A DNA stretch of 64,000 nt from VRUE01 sp963788975 (GCA_963788975.1 CAWBIJ010000002.1:124001-188000), one strand, 5' to 3'; positions 36,351-44,758 are shown, counted from the stretch's first letter. Notes: generated from the letters alone by a model not told the origin. Made by a program: numbers and translations.

Positions 36351-37501
36351 GCGTCGCGACAAATCCCGGCTCGGCGGCTGGGGTCGCCGGCGACGAGGCC
36401 GCCCGAGTGCCGTTCACCCGCCTGGACAACGGGGACCCGGCTCTGCTCGCAGAGCTGCTCGGGGTCGTCGAGCGCGTTAGCGAGAACGCCTCCTTCACTC
36501 TGGGCGCCGAGGTCGAGGGGTTCGAGCGGGAGTTCGGTTCCTGGTGCGAGGCCGACCACGCGGTTGGCGTCTCCTCTGGCACGGCGGCGCTCGAACTGGC
36601 CCTGCGCGGCCTCGACATCGGTTCCGGCGACGAGGTGATCGTCCCCACCAACAGCTTTATCGCGACGGCCGAGGCGGTCAGCGCCGCCGGTGCGACTCCG
36701 CTCCTCGTAGACGTCGACGAGGAGACCGCGCTGCTCACGGCGGAGATCGTCGAGCGCGCGATGACCCCCCGCACGCGCTGCGTGATCCCGGTCCACCTCT
36801 ACGGCCGCACCGTCGAGATGGGGCCGCTGCTGGATCTCTGTCGCGAGCGAGGCTTGCTCGTGGTCGAGGACGCCTGCCAGGCGCACGGAACGCGGTACCG
36901 CGGCCGGCCCGCCGGCTCGCTTGGCGACGCCGGCTGTTTCAGCTTCTACCCGACCAAGAACCTCGGAGCCTGGGGTGACGGCGGCGCCGTCGTCACAGAT
37001 AACCCCGACCTCGCCGCGAAGCTGCGCCTGCTGCGTTCGCACGGCGAGGGGACTCGCCACCACCACGAGATGCCGGCGCGCACGGACCGCCTCGATGCGC
37101 TCCAAGCCGCGATCCTCCGCGTCAAGCTCGAGCGCCTCGACGAGGCCAACGAGCGCCGCCGCGCGGCCGGCGCGGCGCTGCGCGAGGCGCTGGCCGGCAC
37201 TCCGGTCACGCCTCCCGCCCCGGTCTCGGTCACCGGCGATCACGTCTTCCACCTCTTCGTCGTGCGCTCCCCGGAGCGCGACGCGCTGCGCGAGCACCTC
37301 GAGGCCGCCGGCGTCTCCAACGCGATCCACTACCCGACGCCGATCCACCTCCAGCCCGCCTACGCTGACTTGGGCCTGGGCGTCGGGAGCCTCCCAGTCG
37401 CCGAGCGACTTGCCGTTGAGAGCTGTTCGCTGCCGATCTTCCCCACCATCGCGGCGGCGGAGATCGAGCGGATAGCCGCTGCCATCACCAGCTTCGGTTG
37501 A
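36347..37501 (+). CDS. DegT/DnrJ/EryC1-type PLP sugar aminotransferase
   Basis: 384 residues, ATG at 36347 overlapping the regulator stop. Motifs are VSSGTAALELALRGLDIGSG, VPTNSFIATAEAV, VVEDACQAHGTRYRG and the PLP-lysine loop SFYPTKNLGAWGDGGAVV. It resembles FdtB/QdtB/WbpE-like enzymes that aminate a 3-keto nucleotide sugar. The next gene encodes a left-handed beta-helix acetyltransferase, the usual partner acting on the amino group made here. The substrate (dTDP- or UDP-linked) cannot be told. It is a distant paralogue of the aminotransferase at 10667-11827. Confidence 0.87.
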   Translation: MSVATNPGSAAGVAGDEAARVPFTRLDNGDPALLAELLGVVERVSENASFTLGAEVEGFEREFGSWCEADHAVGVSSGTAALELALRGLDIGSGDEVIVPTNSFIATAEAVSAAGATPLLVDVDEETALLTAEIVERAMTPRTRCVIPVHLYGRTVEMGPLLDLCRERGLLVVEDACQAHGTRYRGRPAGSLGDAGCFSFYPTKNLGAWGDGGAVVTDNPDLAAKLRLLRSHGEGTRHHHEMPARTDRLDALQAAILRVKLERLDEANERRRAAGAALREALAGTPVTPPAPVSVTGDHVFHLFVVRSPERDALREHLEAAGVSNAIHYPTPIHLQPAYADLGLGVGSLPVAERLAVESCSLPIFPTIAAAEIERIAAAITSFG

Positions 37502-37508
37502 AAAGGCG

Positions 37509-37991
37509 ATGCCCGACCCCGCCAACGATGCGCCGCATCGCCTGCTCGACGAGGTTAGCTTCGGCGAGGGCGTGATTGTCCGCTCCTTCACAAACCTCTA
37601 CGGCTGCCGGATCGGGGATCGCAGCCAGATCGGCACCTTCGTCGAGATCCAACGCGGAGCGGAGGTAGGCACTGCCTGCAAGATCCAGAGCCACAGCTTC
37701 ATCTGCTCCGGCGTGCGGATCGGAGACGAGGTGTTCGTCGGCCACGGCGTCACCTTCGTCAACGACAAGTTCCCCCGCGCGACGGCCGGGGACGGCGCGC
37801 TGCAGGCCGAGGCGGACTGGGAGATGCTGGAGACGGTCGTCGAGCGCGGGGCCTCGATCGGCTCCGGGGCGACGATCCTGGGCGGCGTCCGGATCGGGGC
37901 CGGGGCCACGATCGGTGCCGGCTCGGTGGTGACTAAGGACGTCGAGGCGGGGGAGACGGTGGCCGGAAGCCCGGCTAGGCGACTACGGTGA
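37509..37991 (+). CDS. Hexapeptide-repeat sugar N-acetyltransferase (WbpD/FdtC-like)
   Basis: 160 residues, ATG at 37509, 7 bp after the aminotransferase. The whole protein is a left-handed beta helix (IGDRSQIGTFVEIQRGAEVG, VRIGDEVFVGHGVTFVNDKF, IGAGATIGAGSVVTKDVEAG). GHGVTFVNDKFPRA is the active-site loop of amino-sugar N-acetyltransferases of the WbpD/WlbB/FdtC type, with its acceptor-binding Asn-Asp and catalytic His. It likely acetylates the 3-amino group introduced by the upstream enzyme. The last 17 bp overlap the converging lipid kinase gene. Confidence 0.85.
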   Translation: MPDPANDAPHRLLDEVSFGEGVIVRSFTNLYGCRIGDRSQIGTFVEIQRGAEVGTACKIQSHSFICSGVRIGDEVFVGHGVTFVNDKFPRATAGDGALQAEADWEMLETVVERGASIGSGATILGGVRIGAGATIGAGSVVTKDVEAGETVAGSPARRLR

Positions 37992-39000
37992 GCGCACCGG
38001 GGACGACGCCCAGCTTGATCTCGGTCTCTTCGCCGATGAAGTCGCCGTCGACCTGGACCGGGAAGGGGCGGAGGGAGCCGTCGGCGGCAGTGGAGATCGA
38101 GGAGACCGTGGCCTCGCCGACGTTTTCGAAGTGGGCGATCTGCCGGTGGCGTGCCGTCGGCGGGCCGACGCTGAGCACACGGGGGATGAGAGTCGGCATG
38201 TCGCGCTGGGCGGCCCGCTTCAGAACTCCGAGAGAGAGCGTGCCATCATCGATCTCGACTCCCTCGCAGACTCTGATCGGGCGTTTCGCGAAATAGGTGA
38301 AGGGCTCGGAGTTCTGAGCCAGGGCGGTGACGCCCTCAACCGGCTCGCCGTCTCCGATCGCCGCCTGCAGCCTCACTGGGTTGTGGAGGTAGCGGCGGTA
38401 GAAGGCCGAGATCGCCGACCAGGTGTAGTAGTAGGGGCCGGCGCTGCTCTTCAGCTTGGGGTGGGCGTCGACCCGCTCGACGACCGTGGCGTCGATGCCG
38501 ACTCCGCAGGAGAAGACGAAGTGGCGATCGTCGACCATGCCGAGGTCGATGCGCCGCGGCCTCCACTCGTCCGCCATCGCCAGCAGGTGCTCGGTCGCGT
38601 CGACCACGTCGTTGGGGATGCCCAGTGTGCGGCAGACCACGTTGGTCGATCCGCCTGGCAGGACCGAAAGCGGCACGTCGGTGCCGGCCAGGCCGTTGGC
38701 GACCTCGTTCAGCGTCCCGTCGCCGCCGAATGCGACGACCACGTCGTAGCCGCCGTCGCGGGCCTCGCGGCCGATCTCGGTGGCGTGATTCTGCGCCTCC
38801 GTCGACACTGCCTCGACCTCGTAGCGGCCCTGGAGCGCGTAGACCACGAGGTTCTTCAGCCGGTCGGAGACCGTCGTCGCGTAGGGGTTGACGATCACCA
38901 GCATCCGCCGCTTGGCCGCACGCGGGGGCAGGCCCGCCGACTTGCGGCGGAGCGCAGCGTCGCGAGATCGCGACACGGTTGCAACCGGCGGGGGAGCCAC
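37975..39000 (-). CDS. Diacylglycerol kinase/YegS-like lipid kinase
   Basis: 341 residues from GTG 39000; an in-frame ATG at 38904 would start at LVIVNPYATTVSDRLK and also fits the family. The catalytic domain is clear: nucleotide loop VNPYATTVSDRL, VVVAFGGDGTLNEVANGL (GGDGT motif) and LPGGSTNVVCRTLGIP. A C-terminal beta-sandwich domain ends in PVQVDGDFIGEETEIKLGV, where VDGD is the conserved end motif. Members phosphorylate diacylglycerol, ceramide-like or other lipids. It lies 15 bp downstream of the metallo-beta-lactamase-fold gene at the end of a leftward run. Confidence 0.86.
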   Translation of the reverse strand: MAPPPVATVSRSRDAALRRKSAGLPPRAAKRRMLVIVNPYATTVSDRLKNLVVYALQGRYEVEAVSTEAQNHATEIGREARDGGYDVVVAFGGDGTLNEVANGLAGTDVPLSVLPGGSTNVVCRTLGIPNDVVDATEHLLAMADEWRPRRIDLGMVDDRHFVFSCGVGIDATVVERVDAHPKLKSSAGPYYYTWSAISAFYRRYLHNPVRLQAAIGDGEPVEGVTALAQNSEPFTYFAKRPIRVCEGVEIDDGTLSLGVLKRAAQRDMPTLIPRVLSVGPPTARHRQIAHFENVGEATVSSISTAADGSLRPFPVQVDGDFIGEETEIKLGVVPGALTVVA

Positions 39001-39015
39001 TACTGATTCCTAAAC

Positions 39016-40047
39016 CTAGCCGCCGCCAACGTTACTCGCGTTGTGCTGGGTCGCCTCGTAGCGAGTCGTCTCGCCGTCGTCGACTTCGGCCACGCGTCCT
39101 TCGTCGACCAGCAGGTCGGCGTGGCCGATCACCTCGGAGAGGGTGAGGAAGGCCTGGGTGACGGCGACGTTCCCCCAAAGCGCCTGGGCCAGCCCGTAGC
39201 CGCTGCGCGGCCGCTCGGCGATCAGCTTGAAGATCTTCTCCTTGCGCCGGTCGTGCTGGGCGAAGCGGTCGTCGATCAGGGCGACGTGGTCGACGATCGG
39301 CTCGCCGTGGCCCGAGAGGACGATCTCGGCTGGCATCTCGCGCGTTCTCCGCATCGATTCCAAATACGTGACCAGCGCTTTCGGCCGTCCCGCTGACCCG
39401 TCGAGCGGGCGGGCGAGCAGCGGATTGGAGGAGATGTGGGCGATTAGGTGGTCGGCGGCGATCAGAATCCGTCGCTCCTCGTCCCAGAAGACGGTGTCGG
39501 AAGGGCTGTGTCCGGGCCGGTGGAGAGTCTGGAGAGTGCGATTCCGGAAGGCGATCTCCTCACCGTCGGCCAGTGGCCTGGTCACCGTTACGTGGGAGCC
39601 CCAGCCGCGAAAGCTGCGTGAGACGCTACGCAGTGCCACCGTCACCTCCTCGGGAATGCCGTTGCGGAGCATCAGCTCCACGGCGAAGCGGTCCTCGGCC
39701 TCAGCGTCCTCGTCGAAGTTGGCCAGCCGCTCCGCCGCGACGCCGAGTGCCGCCACCTCGGCGCCGGAGTGCTCGACGATGATCTCGACCAGGCCCAGGT
39801 GGTCGATGTGCTGGTGGGTGACGACGACCAGCTCGAGGTCGTCGATCGAGTGCCCCCGCTCGGCCAGCTGCGACTGCAGCTCGTCGAGGGCCTTGCCCGA
39901 GTTGGGGCCGGTGTCGACCAGAGTTAGCGGCTCGTCCTCGATCAGGTAGCAGTTGACCCGACCGACGGCAAAGGGCGTCGGGACGCGGAGTTGGTGGATA
40001 CCGGCGTCGGCGGCCTTGACGAGCGCCTGCTCGGGCGTCAGGGTCAC
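39016..40047 (-). CDS. Metallo-beta-lactamase-fold hydrolase
   Basis: 343 residues taking GTG 40047, which overlaps the mutase stop by 4 bp; longer starts would only read through the mutase gene. The metal-binding motif is THQHIDHLG (HxHxDH), with later ligands in LHRPGHSPSD, IAADHLI and VLSGHGEPI, so a binuclear zinc site seems complete. The C-terminal 80 residues look like a winged-helix cap (RRKEKIFKLIAERPRSGYGL), as in LACTB2-like and glyoxalase-II-like proteins. The substrate is unknown. Confidence 0.83.
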   Translation of the reverse strand: MTLTPEQALVKAADAGIHQLRVPTPFAVGRVNCYLIEDEPLTLVDTGPNSGKALDELQSQLAERGHSIDDLELVVVTHQHIDHLGLVEIIVEHSGAEVAALGVAAERLANFDEDAEAEDRFAVELMLRNGIPEEVTVALRSVSRSFRGWGSHVTVTRPLADGEEIAFRNRTLQTLHRPGHSPSDTVFWDEERRILIAADHLIAHISSNPLLARPLDGSAGRPKALVTYLESMRRTREMPAEIVLSGHGEPIVDHVALIDDRFAQHDRRKEKIFKLIAERPRSGYGLAQALWGNVAVTQAFLTLSEVIGHADLLVDEGRVAEVDDGETTRYEATQHNASNVGGG

Positions 40048-41426
40048 GCCCGGATCAGCCCAAGGACCTCGTCGCGCTTGGCCTCCATGTCCTCGCGTGA
40101 GACCAGCGACTCGAGGTTGAGCCGCAGCAGCGGCTCGGTGTTGGAAGGCCGCACGTTGAAGTGCCACTCCGGGTAGTCGACCGAGACGCCATCGAGGCGA
40201 CCCTGCTCGCCGTCGGCGTAGCGGGCCGCGATCTCCTCGACCTTCGCCGCCGGGTCAGCGACCTCGGAGTTGATCTCGCCGGAGATGAAGTAACGCGAGC
40301 GGAACTCGGCCATCAGCTCGGCCAGCGAGCGCCCGTCGACGGAGAGCAGCTCGAGCATCAGCAGCGCCGGGATCGTCCCCGAGTCGGCGCACCAGAAGTC
40401 GCGGAAGTAATAGTGGCCGGAGACCTCGCCCCCGAAGACGGCGTTCTCCTCCCGCATGCGCGCCTTGAAGAAGGCGTGACCGACGCGGGAGAGGTCGGAG
40501 CGCCCACCCTCGGCTGCGACCAGGTCAGGGACGGCACGACTCGAGCGCGGGTCGTAGAGGATCGTCGCCCCGGGGTTTTTGGCCAGCGCCGCACGAGCGA
40601 GCAGGGCGCAGACGAAGTCGCCGTCGCAGAACTCGCCGCTGGCGTCGATGAAGAAGCAGCGGTCGGCGTCGCCGTCCCAGGCGATCCCGAGGTCGGCGCC
40701 ACTCGCCGTCACCCGCTCCATGATCAGCCGCCGGTTCTCCTCCAGCAGGGGGTTCGGCTCGTGATCGGGGAACTCGCCGTCCGGCGTGAAATACATCTCC
40801 TCGAGTTGCAGCGGCAGTCGCTCCAGGATCGGTCCGGCCATCGGTCCGGCCATGCCGTTGCCGCCATCGACTACGACCTTCATCGGCTTCACCTTGGCCG
40901 GGTCGATGAAGGAGAGCGCGTGGGCCCGGAACTCGTCCCAGATATCGACCTCCTCGAAGGAACCGCCGCCGGGCGCGTGCCCGAGCCCGGCCTCGATCTC
41001 CGCCTGGATGTCGCCGATGCCAGCGTCGCCGGAGAGCGGCAGCGCCCCCTCGCGGACGAGCTTGACCCCGGTGTAGGCCTTTGGGTTGTGCGAAGCGGTG
41101 ACCATCGCGCCGCCGTCGAGCTCGCGCGAGCCGACCAGGTGGTAGAGCATCTCGGTCGCGACCATGCCGGCGTCGAGCACGGTGGCGCCCTCGAAGATCA
41201 GCCCGTCGCGCAGCTCTGCCGCCATCGCCGGCGCGGTCAGTCGCATGTCGCGGCCGAGGCCCACCCGCAACTCGTCCGTTCGCTTGCTCCGCAACCGGGC
41301 CAGCACGCGGGCGAAGGCACGGCCGATCGCGTGCGCGGTGGTCTCGTCCATCTCCGTCCCATGGAGGCCGCGAATGTCGTAGGCCTTGAAGATCCCGAAT
41401 GGCGCCAGGACCGGCTGCTCGGTCAC
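40044..41426 (-). CDS. Phosphomannomutase/phosphoglucomutase
   Basis: 460 residues from GTG 41426. All four alpha-D-phosphohexomutase signatures are present. These are the phosphoserine loop VTASHNPKAYTGVK, the metal loop IAWDGDADRCFF, the sugar-specificity loop FGGEVSGHYYF and the phosphate-binding loop RPSNTEPLLRL. Interconverts mannose-6-P/mannose-1-P and/or glucose-6-P/glucose-1-P, feeding nucleotide-sugar synthesis for the surface glycans. It overlaps the HIT gene upstream and the hydrolase downstream by 4 bp each, so the three are one operon. Confidence 0.93.
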   Translation of the reverse strand: MTEQPVLAPFGIFKAYDIRGLHGTEMDETTAHAIGRAFARVLARLRSKRTDELRVGLGRDMRLTAPAMAAELRDGLIFEGATVLDAGMVATEMLYHLVGSRELDGGAMVTASHNPKAYTGVKLVREGALPLSGDAGIGDIQAEIEAGLGHAPGGGSFEEVDIWDEFRAHALSFIDPAKVKPMKVVVDGGNGMAGPMAGPILERLPLQLEEMYFTPDGEFPDHEPNPLLEENRRLIMERVTASGADLGIAWDGDADRCFFIDASGEFCDGDFVCALLARAALAKNPGATILYDPRSSRAVPDLVAAEGGRSDLSRVGHAFFKARMREENAVFGGEVSGHYYFRDFWCADSGTIPALLMLELLSVDGRSLAELMAEFRSRYFISGEINSEVADPAAKVEEIAARYADGEQGRLDGVSVDYPEWHFNVRPSNTEPLLRLNLESLVSREDMEAKRDEVLGLIRA

Positions 41427-41914
41427 GAGAACGCTCCCTTCAGTGCCGCGAAGCTTTCCTCCAGCGTCTGCGGCATCACCTTGGTGTCGGCGATCACCGG
41501 CATGAAGTTGGTGTCGCCGCCCCAGCGCGGCACGACGTGGAGGTGGATGTGGTGCTCGACCCCGGCGCCGGCGACCCGGCCCTGGTTGAAGCCGACGTTG
41601 TAGCCCTGCGGGTCATAGACCCGCTCGAGGCCGTCCATCGCCCGCTGTGCCAGAGCCATCATCTCGGTGACCGTTTCTCCTGGCAGGTCCTGCAGCCGGC
41701 CCAGGTGCTCGAAGGGGGCCACCATCAGGTGCCCATTGGTGTACGGGTAGAGGTTGAGGATCACGAAGCAGCGCTCGCCGCGGTGGACGATCAGGCTCGC
41801 CTCGTCGTCTCCCGCCGCCGGCTTGGCGCAGAAGACGCACTCCTCCTCGATGTCCTTCGACGCGTCCTTCACGTAGGCGAGGCGCCAGGGCGCCCAGATC
41901 CGATGGTTTGCCAC
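41423..41914 (-). CDS. HIT-family nucleotide hydrolase/transferase
   Basis: 163 residues from ATG 41914. The histidine-triad motif is EHHIHLHVVPRW. The N-terminus has RIWAPWRLAYV and a CVFC pair, as in the actinobacterial HIT proteins related to Ap4A phosphorylase. Substrates are typically dinucleoside polyphosphates or nucleoside phosphoramidates. It is 12 bp downstream of the CorA-like gene and overlaps the mutase by 4 bp. Confidence 0.88.
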   Translation of the reverse strand: MANHRIWAPWRLAYVKDASKDIEEECVFCAKPAAGDDEASLIVHRGERCFVILNLYPYTNGHLMVAPFEHLGRLQDLPGETVTEMMALAQRAMDGLERVYDPQGYNVGFNQGRVAGAGVEHHIHLHVVPRWGGDTNFMPVIADTKVMPQTLEESFAALKGAFS

Positions 41915-41926
41915 GGGCGGCGGAGG

Positions 41927-42934
41927 CTACAGCCAGCCGCGATTGCGGAAGTAGCCGACCATCGCCACCAGCATCGCCAGCATCGCGCCGAGCAGGATCC
42001 AGAAAGCGGTGGTGTCGCCCTCGCCCGGGACGTGCACGTTGGCGCCCCAGATGCTGGCGATCAAGGTCAGCGGCAGGACGATTACGCTGATCGAGGTGAG
42101 CACGCGGAGGATGTCGTTGACTCGGTGGGAGATCACCGACTCGTTGGTCTCGGCCAGCGCCTCGATCACCTCCTTGTAATTCTCCAGCATGTCCCAGATC
42201 CGCTCGTGGGCATCGACGATGTCGTCGAAGTAGATCTCGAGGTCGAGGTCGGTGGCGAGGTAGCGCTGCTTCACTTTCTCCAGGTCGCGCAGGACCGGCC
42301 GCTGCGGGCGGATCACCTTGCGGAAGTTGATGATCTCCTGCTTGGCGTTGGAGATGTCGCGTACAACCTCCTCCGAGCGTCCCTCGAAGATGTCGTCCTC
42401 GAGCGCGTCGAGCTTGTTACCGATCTTGCGCAGCATCGGGAAGCAGTAGTCGAAGCTGTCGTCGACGAGGCGGTAGAGCAGGTACCCGGAGCCGCGCGAG
42501 AAGAGCTGCTCGCGCAGCTCCTCCTTGGCGCGGCAGCGCTCGAACAGGTACTCGACTGGCTGCAAAGGCTGGTTGGGGATAGTCACCACGTAGTCGGGCC
42601 CGACGAAAAGGTCGAGCTCGCCGGCGCCGAGACGGCCGGCCGCCGGGTCGAAGACCGGGAAGTGGAGGACGATGAAGAGGTACTCGTCGTAGACGTCGAT
42701 CTTCGGCCGCTGATTGCGCGAGAGGACGTCCTCGAGGTCGAGGGGGTGGAAGTCGAAGTGCTCCTCGAGCCAGCTGCGCTCCAGCGCTCCCGGGCGCTCG
42801 ATGTTGACCCAGCGCAGGCCGGCGGCGTCGATCTGCTCGACGCGGGGCGCCTGCGGCTCAGCCTGCGTGTCCGCGGGAGCCAGCTCGCCGCGCCGCGCGG
42901 GCCGTCGCAACCTGGGCTTCGGAAGGTTCGGCAT
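41927..42934 (-). CDS. CorA-family divalent cation transporter with GAN instead of GMN
   Basis: 335 residues from ATG 42934. A large acidic cytoplasmic domain with long helices (residues to about 270, including FPMLRKIGNKLDALEDDIFE) precedes two C-terminal membrane helices. The selectivity loop after helix 1, normally YGMN, reads IWGANVHVPGEG. The rest (RVLTSISVIVLPLTLIASIW) is a standard CorA sequence. CorA carries Mg2+/Co2+/Ni2+; variants of GMN such as GIN occur in the Zn2+ family member ZntB. The altered loop makes the ion uncertain. First gene of the leftward operon, diverging from the SAM-riboswitch promoter. Confidence 0.85.
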   Translation of the reverse strand: MPNLPKPRLRRPARRGELAPADTQAEPQAPRVEQIDAAGLRWVNIERPGALERSWLEEHFDFHPLDLEDVLSRNQRPKIDVYDEYLFIVLHFPVFDPAAGRLGAGELDLFVGPDYVVTIPNQPLQPVEYLFERCRAKEELREQLFSRGSGYLLYRLVDDSFDYCFPMLRKIGNKLDALEDDIFEGRSEEVVRDISNAKQEIINFRKVIRPQRPVLRDLEKVKQRYLATDLDLEIYFDDIVDAHERIWDMLENYKEVIEALAETNESVISHRVNDILRVLTSISVIVLPLTLIASIWGANVHVPGEGDTTAFWILLGAMLAMLVAMVGYFRNRGWL

Positions 42935-43037
42935 CGCTCTGGCTCATTTTCTCGTCGCGCGGGTCCATGGCTGTGCACAGGAGGTTAAACGCCGAGTCCA
43001 GTCGCGGAGCATGATTGCTCTCAGGCGCCAGACCCGT

Positions 43038-43046
43038 TGCTATAGT
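43038..43046 (+). promoter_or_regulatory. Extended -10 promoter for the riboswitch operon
   Basis: TGCTATAGT is an extended -10 element (TGn plus TATAGT) ending 16 bp before the riboswitch P1 stem, which would put the transcription start just before the aptamer. No good -35 box is evident, consistent with an extended -10 promoter. Confidence 0.5.
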
Positions 43047-43062
43047 CGTACGCACATAAGCG

Positions 43063-43178
43063 CCACATCTAGAGGGGTGGAGGGACTGGCCCATAGAAGC
43101 CCCGGCAACCATCTCGGATCTCGGTCCGAGGCAGGTGCCAACTCCAGCAGGTCTGCGTAACAGGCCTGGAAGATGTGG
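43063..43178 (+). promoter_or_regulatory. SAM-I (S-box) riboswitch aptamer
   Basis: The stretch has the S-box layout. P1 is formed by CCACATCT (43063-43070) and AGATGTGG (43171-43178). The core then runs AGAGGGGTGGAGGGACTGGC, CC and GAAGCCCCGGCAACC, a variable P3 hairpin (ATCTCGG/CCGAG), AGGTGCCAACTCCAGCAG, the P4 hairpin (GCCTG-type pairing) and TGGAAGATG. These match the conserved GAGGGA, GGCAACC, GGUGCyAAnUCC-AGCAG and GGAAGAUnAG blocks of SAM-I. It binds S-adenosylmethionine and here precedes a threonine-synthase-like gene. Confidence 0.93.
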
Positions 43179-43195
43179 GGAAGAGTCCGACCGGA

Positions 43196-43225
43196 CCTCT
43201 GCCCCACAAAAGGCGGAGGTTTTTT
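43196..43225 (+). terminator. Intrinsic terminator forming the SAM riboswitch expression platform
   Basis: CCTCTGCC (43196-43203) and GGCGGAGG (43212-43219) pair over 8 bp with one G-U, followed by six T. The loop bases CCCCAC (43202-43207) can instead pair with GTGGGG (43175-43180) at the 3' side of P1, making an anti-terminator. SAM binding stabilises P1, frees the terminator and stops transcription, the usual OFF switch. Confidence 0.9.
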
Positions 43226-43250
43226 CGTTGGTGACGGAAAGCGAGGTCGG

Positions 43251-44486
43251 ATGTCGATAGAAAGCCTTAAATGTAAGGAGTGCGGGTCGAGCTACGACCT
43301 CGGCGCCCACTTCGCCTGTGAGAACTGCTTCGGTCCGCTCGAAGTCGCCTATGACCACTCGGGGCTCGATCCGGCCGAGATCAAGCGCAAGATCCAGGCC
43401 GGATCGCAGGGAATCTGGCGCTACGCCGATTTCCTCCCCTTCGTCGGTCGCCCCGGCGACCCGCTGGAGCCGGGCCTTACCCCGCTGCTGCGGGCCGACC
43501 GGCTCGCCGAGCGCCTCGGCCTCGACGCCGAGATCTGGGTCAAGAACGACGCCGCCAACCCCACCCACTCCTTCAAGGACCGGGTCGTCGCCGTCGCCGT
43601 GGCAAAGGCGCGCGAGCTGGGCTTCGAGACCGTCGCCTGCGCCTCGACCGGCAACCTCGCCAACGCGGTCGCCGCCCACGCCGCCGCCGCCGGCCTACAG
43701 TCATACGTCTTCGTCCCCGCCAACCTCGAGGAGCAGAAGCTGCTCGCGACCGGCATCTATGGCACCAACCTGGTCGGCGTGCGCGGCAACTACGACGACG
43801 TCAACCGCCTCTGCACGCAGCTGGCCGAAACCCGTCCCTGGGCCTTCGTCAACGTCAACCTTCGCCCCTACTACGCTGAGGGCTCGAAGACGCTCGCCTA
43901 CGAGACGGTCGAGCAGCTCGGCTGGGAGCTGCCCGATCGCGTCGTTTGCCCGATCGCTTCGGGCTCGCTCTTCACCAAGGTTGGCCGCGGCTTCCAAGAG
44001 TGGCTCGACCTCGGGCTGGTCGAGGGGGGGCAGCCGGTCTTCAATGGCGCCCAGGCGCAGGGGTGCAACCCCGTTGCCACTGCCTTCGCTGAAGGCTGGG
44101 ACGTCTGCAAGCCGCAGCGGCCGGAGACGATTGCTAAGAGCCTGGCGATCGGCGACCCCGCGGACGGGCCGTACGCGGTCGAGCATGCGCGCCGCACCAG
44201 GGGCGCGATCGACACGGTCACCGATGACGAGATTCGCGATGGGATTCGTCTGCTGGCGGAGACGACAGGGATCTTCACCGAGACTGCCGGCGGCGTCACG
44301 ATCGGGGTCCTGGCGAAGCTGGCCGCGCGGGGCGACATCGGCAAGGGCGAGCGCGTCGTCGTCTACATCACCGGCGAGGGGCTGAAGACGCTCGACGCGA
44401 CCCGCGATAGGTTCCAGATGCACGAGATCGACCCCGATCTCGCCAGTTTCGAGTCCGAGTTCGAGCACCAGGGGGTAACCGTCTGA
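43251..44486 (+). CDS. Threonine-synthase-like PLP enzyme under SAM control
   Basis: 411 residues from ATG 43251 with GAGG just upstream. The N-terminus is a zinc ribbon (Cys 8, 11, 23, 26) as in class II threonine synthases. The fold-type II PLP core follows: Lys109 in THSFKDR is the Schiff-base lysine, ASTGNLANAVAAHAA is the phosphate/substrate loop, and a GSLFTKV-type glycine loop follows. By family it would convert O-phosphohomoserine to threonine. However, it sits behind a SAM-I riboswitch and is coupled (TGATG) to a MoaD/ThiS-like sulfur-carrier gene. SAM control of threonine synthesis makes little sense, while using O-phosphohomoserine and a protein thiocarboxylate to make homocysteine would fit. 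Plain threonine synthase remains the conservative call. Confidence 0.88.
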   Translation: MSIESLKCKECGSSYDLGAHFACENCFGPLEVAYDHSGLDPAEIKRKIQAGSQGIWRYADFLPFVGRPGDPLEPGLTPLLRADRLAERLGLDAEIWVKNDAANPTHSFKDRVVAVAVAKARELGFETVACASTGNLANAVAAHAAAAGLQSYVFVPANLEEQKLLATGIYGTNLVGVRGNYDDVNRLCTQLAETRPWAFVNVNLRPYYAEGSKTLAYETVEQLGWELPDRVVCPIASGSLFTKVGRGFQEWLDLGLVEGGQPVFNGAQAQGCNPVATAFAEGWDVCKPQRPETIAKSLAIGDPADGPYAVEHARRTRGAIDTVTDDEIRDGIRLLAETTGIFTETAGGVTIGVLAKLAARGDIGKGERVVVYITGEGLKTLDATRDRFQMHEIDPDLASFESEFEHQGVTV

Positions 44487-44758
44487 TGGCAGTCATCGTG
44501 AAGATCCCGACCCAGCTCCGCGCCGCAACCGATGGCGAGGCCGAGATCGAGGTTTCCGGTTCGACCGTGGGCGAGGTGCTCGACGCGGTCTTCGAGGCAC
44601 ACGGCGACCTGCGTGAGCGGATCACCCAGGACGGCGACCTGCGCCGCTTCGTCAACGTCTACGTCAGCGGCGAGGACATCCGCTTCCAGCAGGGCCTCGA
44701 GACTGCGATCGGCGAGGGCGCGGAGGTAACGATCCTCCCTGCCGTAGCCGGAGGTTGA
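44486..44758 (+). CDS. MoaD/ThiS-like ubiquitin-fold sulfur-carrier protein
   Basis: 90 residues, ATG at 44486 sharing its A with the upstream TGA. It is a beta-grasp protein (VKIPTQLRAATDGEAEIEVS, TVGEVLDAVFEAHGDLRERI, RFVNVYVSGEDIRFQQGLET) ending exactly in VAGG. The C-terminal diglycine is the site adenylated and converted to a thiocarboxylate in MoaD, ThiS and CysO. Because the protein already ends in GG, no protease is needed to expose it. CysO of Mycobacterium donates sulfur to the PLP enzyme CysM; the analogous partner here is the adjacent threonine-synthase-like protein. The activating E1-like enzyme is not in this window. Confidence 0.88.
   Translation: MAVIVKIPTQLRAATDGEAEIEVSGSTVGEVLDAVFEAHGDLRERITQDGDLRRFVNVYVSGEDIRFQQGLETAIGEGAEVTILPAVAGG

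Noticed and set aside
43063..43225. Leader as a T-box or threonine/cobalamin element
   Set aside because: No T-box or B12-box sequence is present; the conserved blocks and P1/terminator pairing are those of SAM-I.
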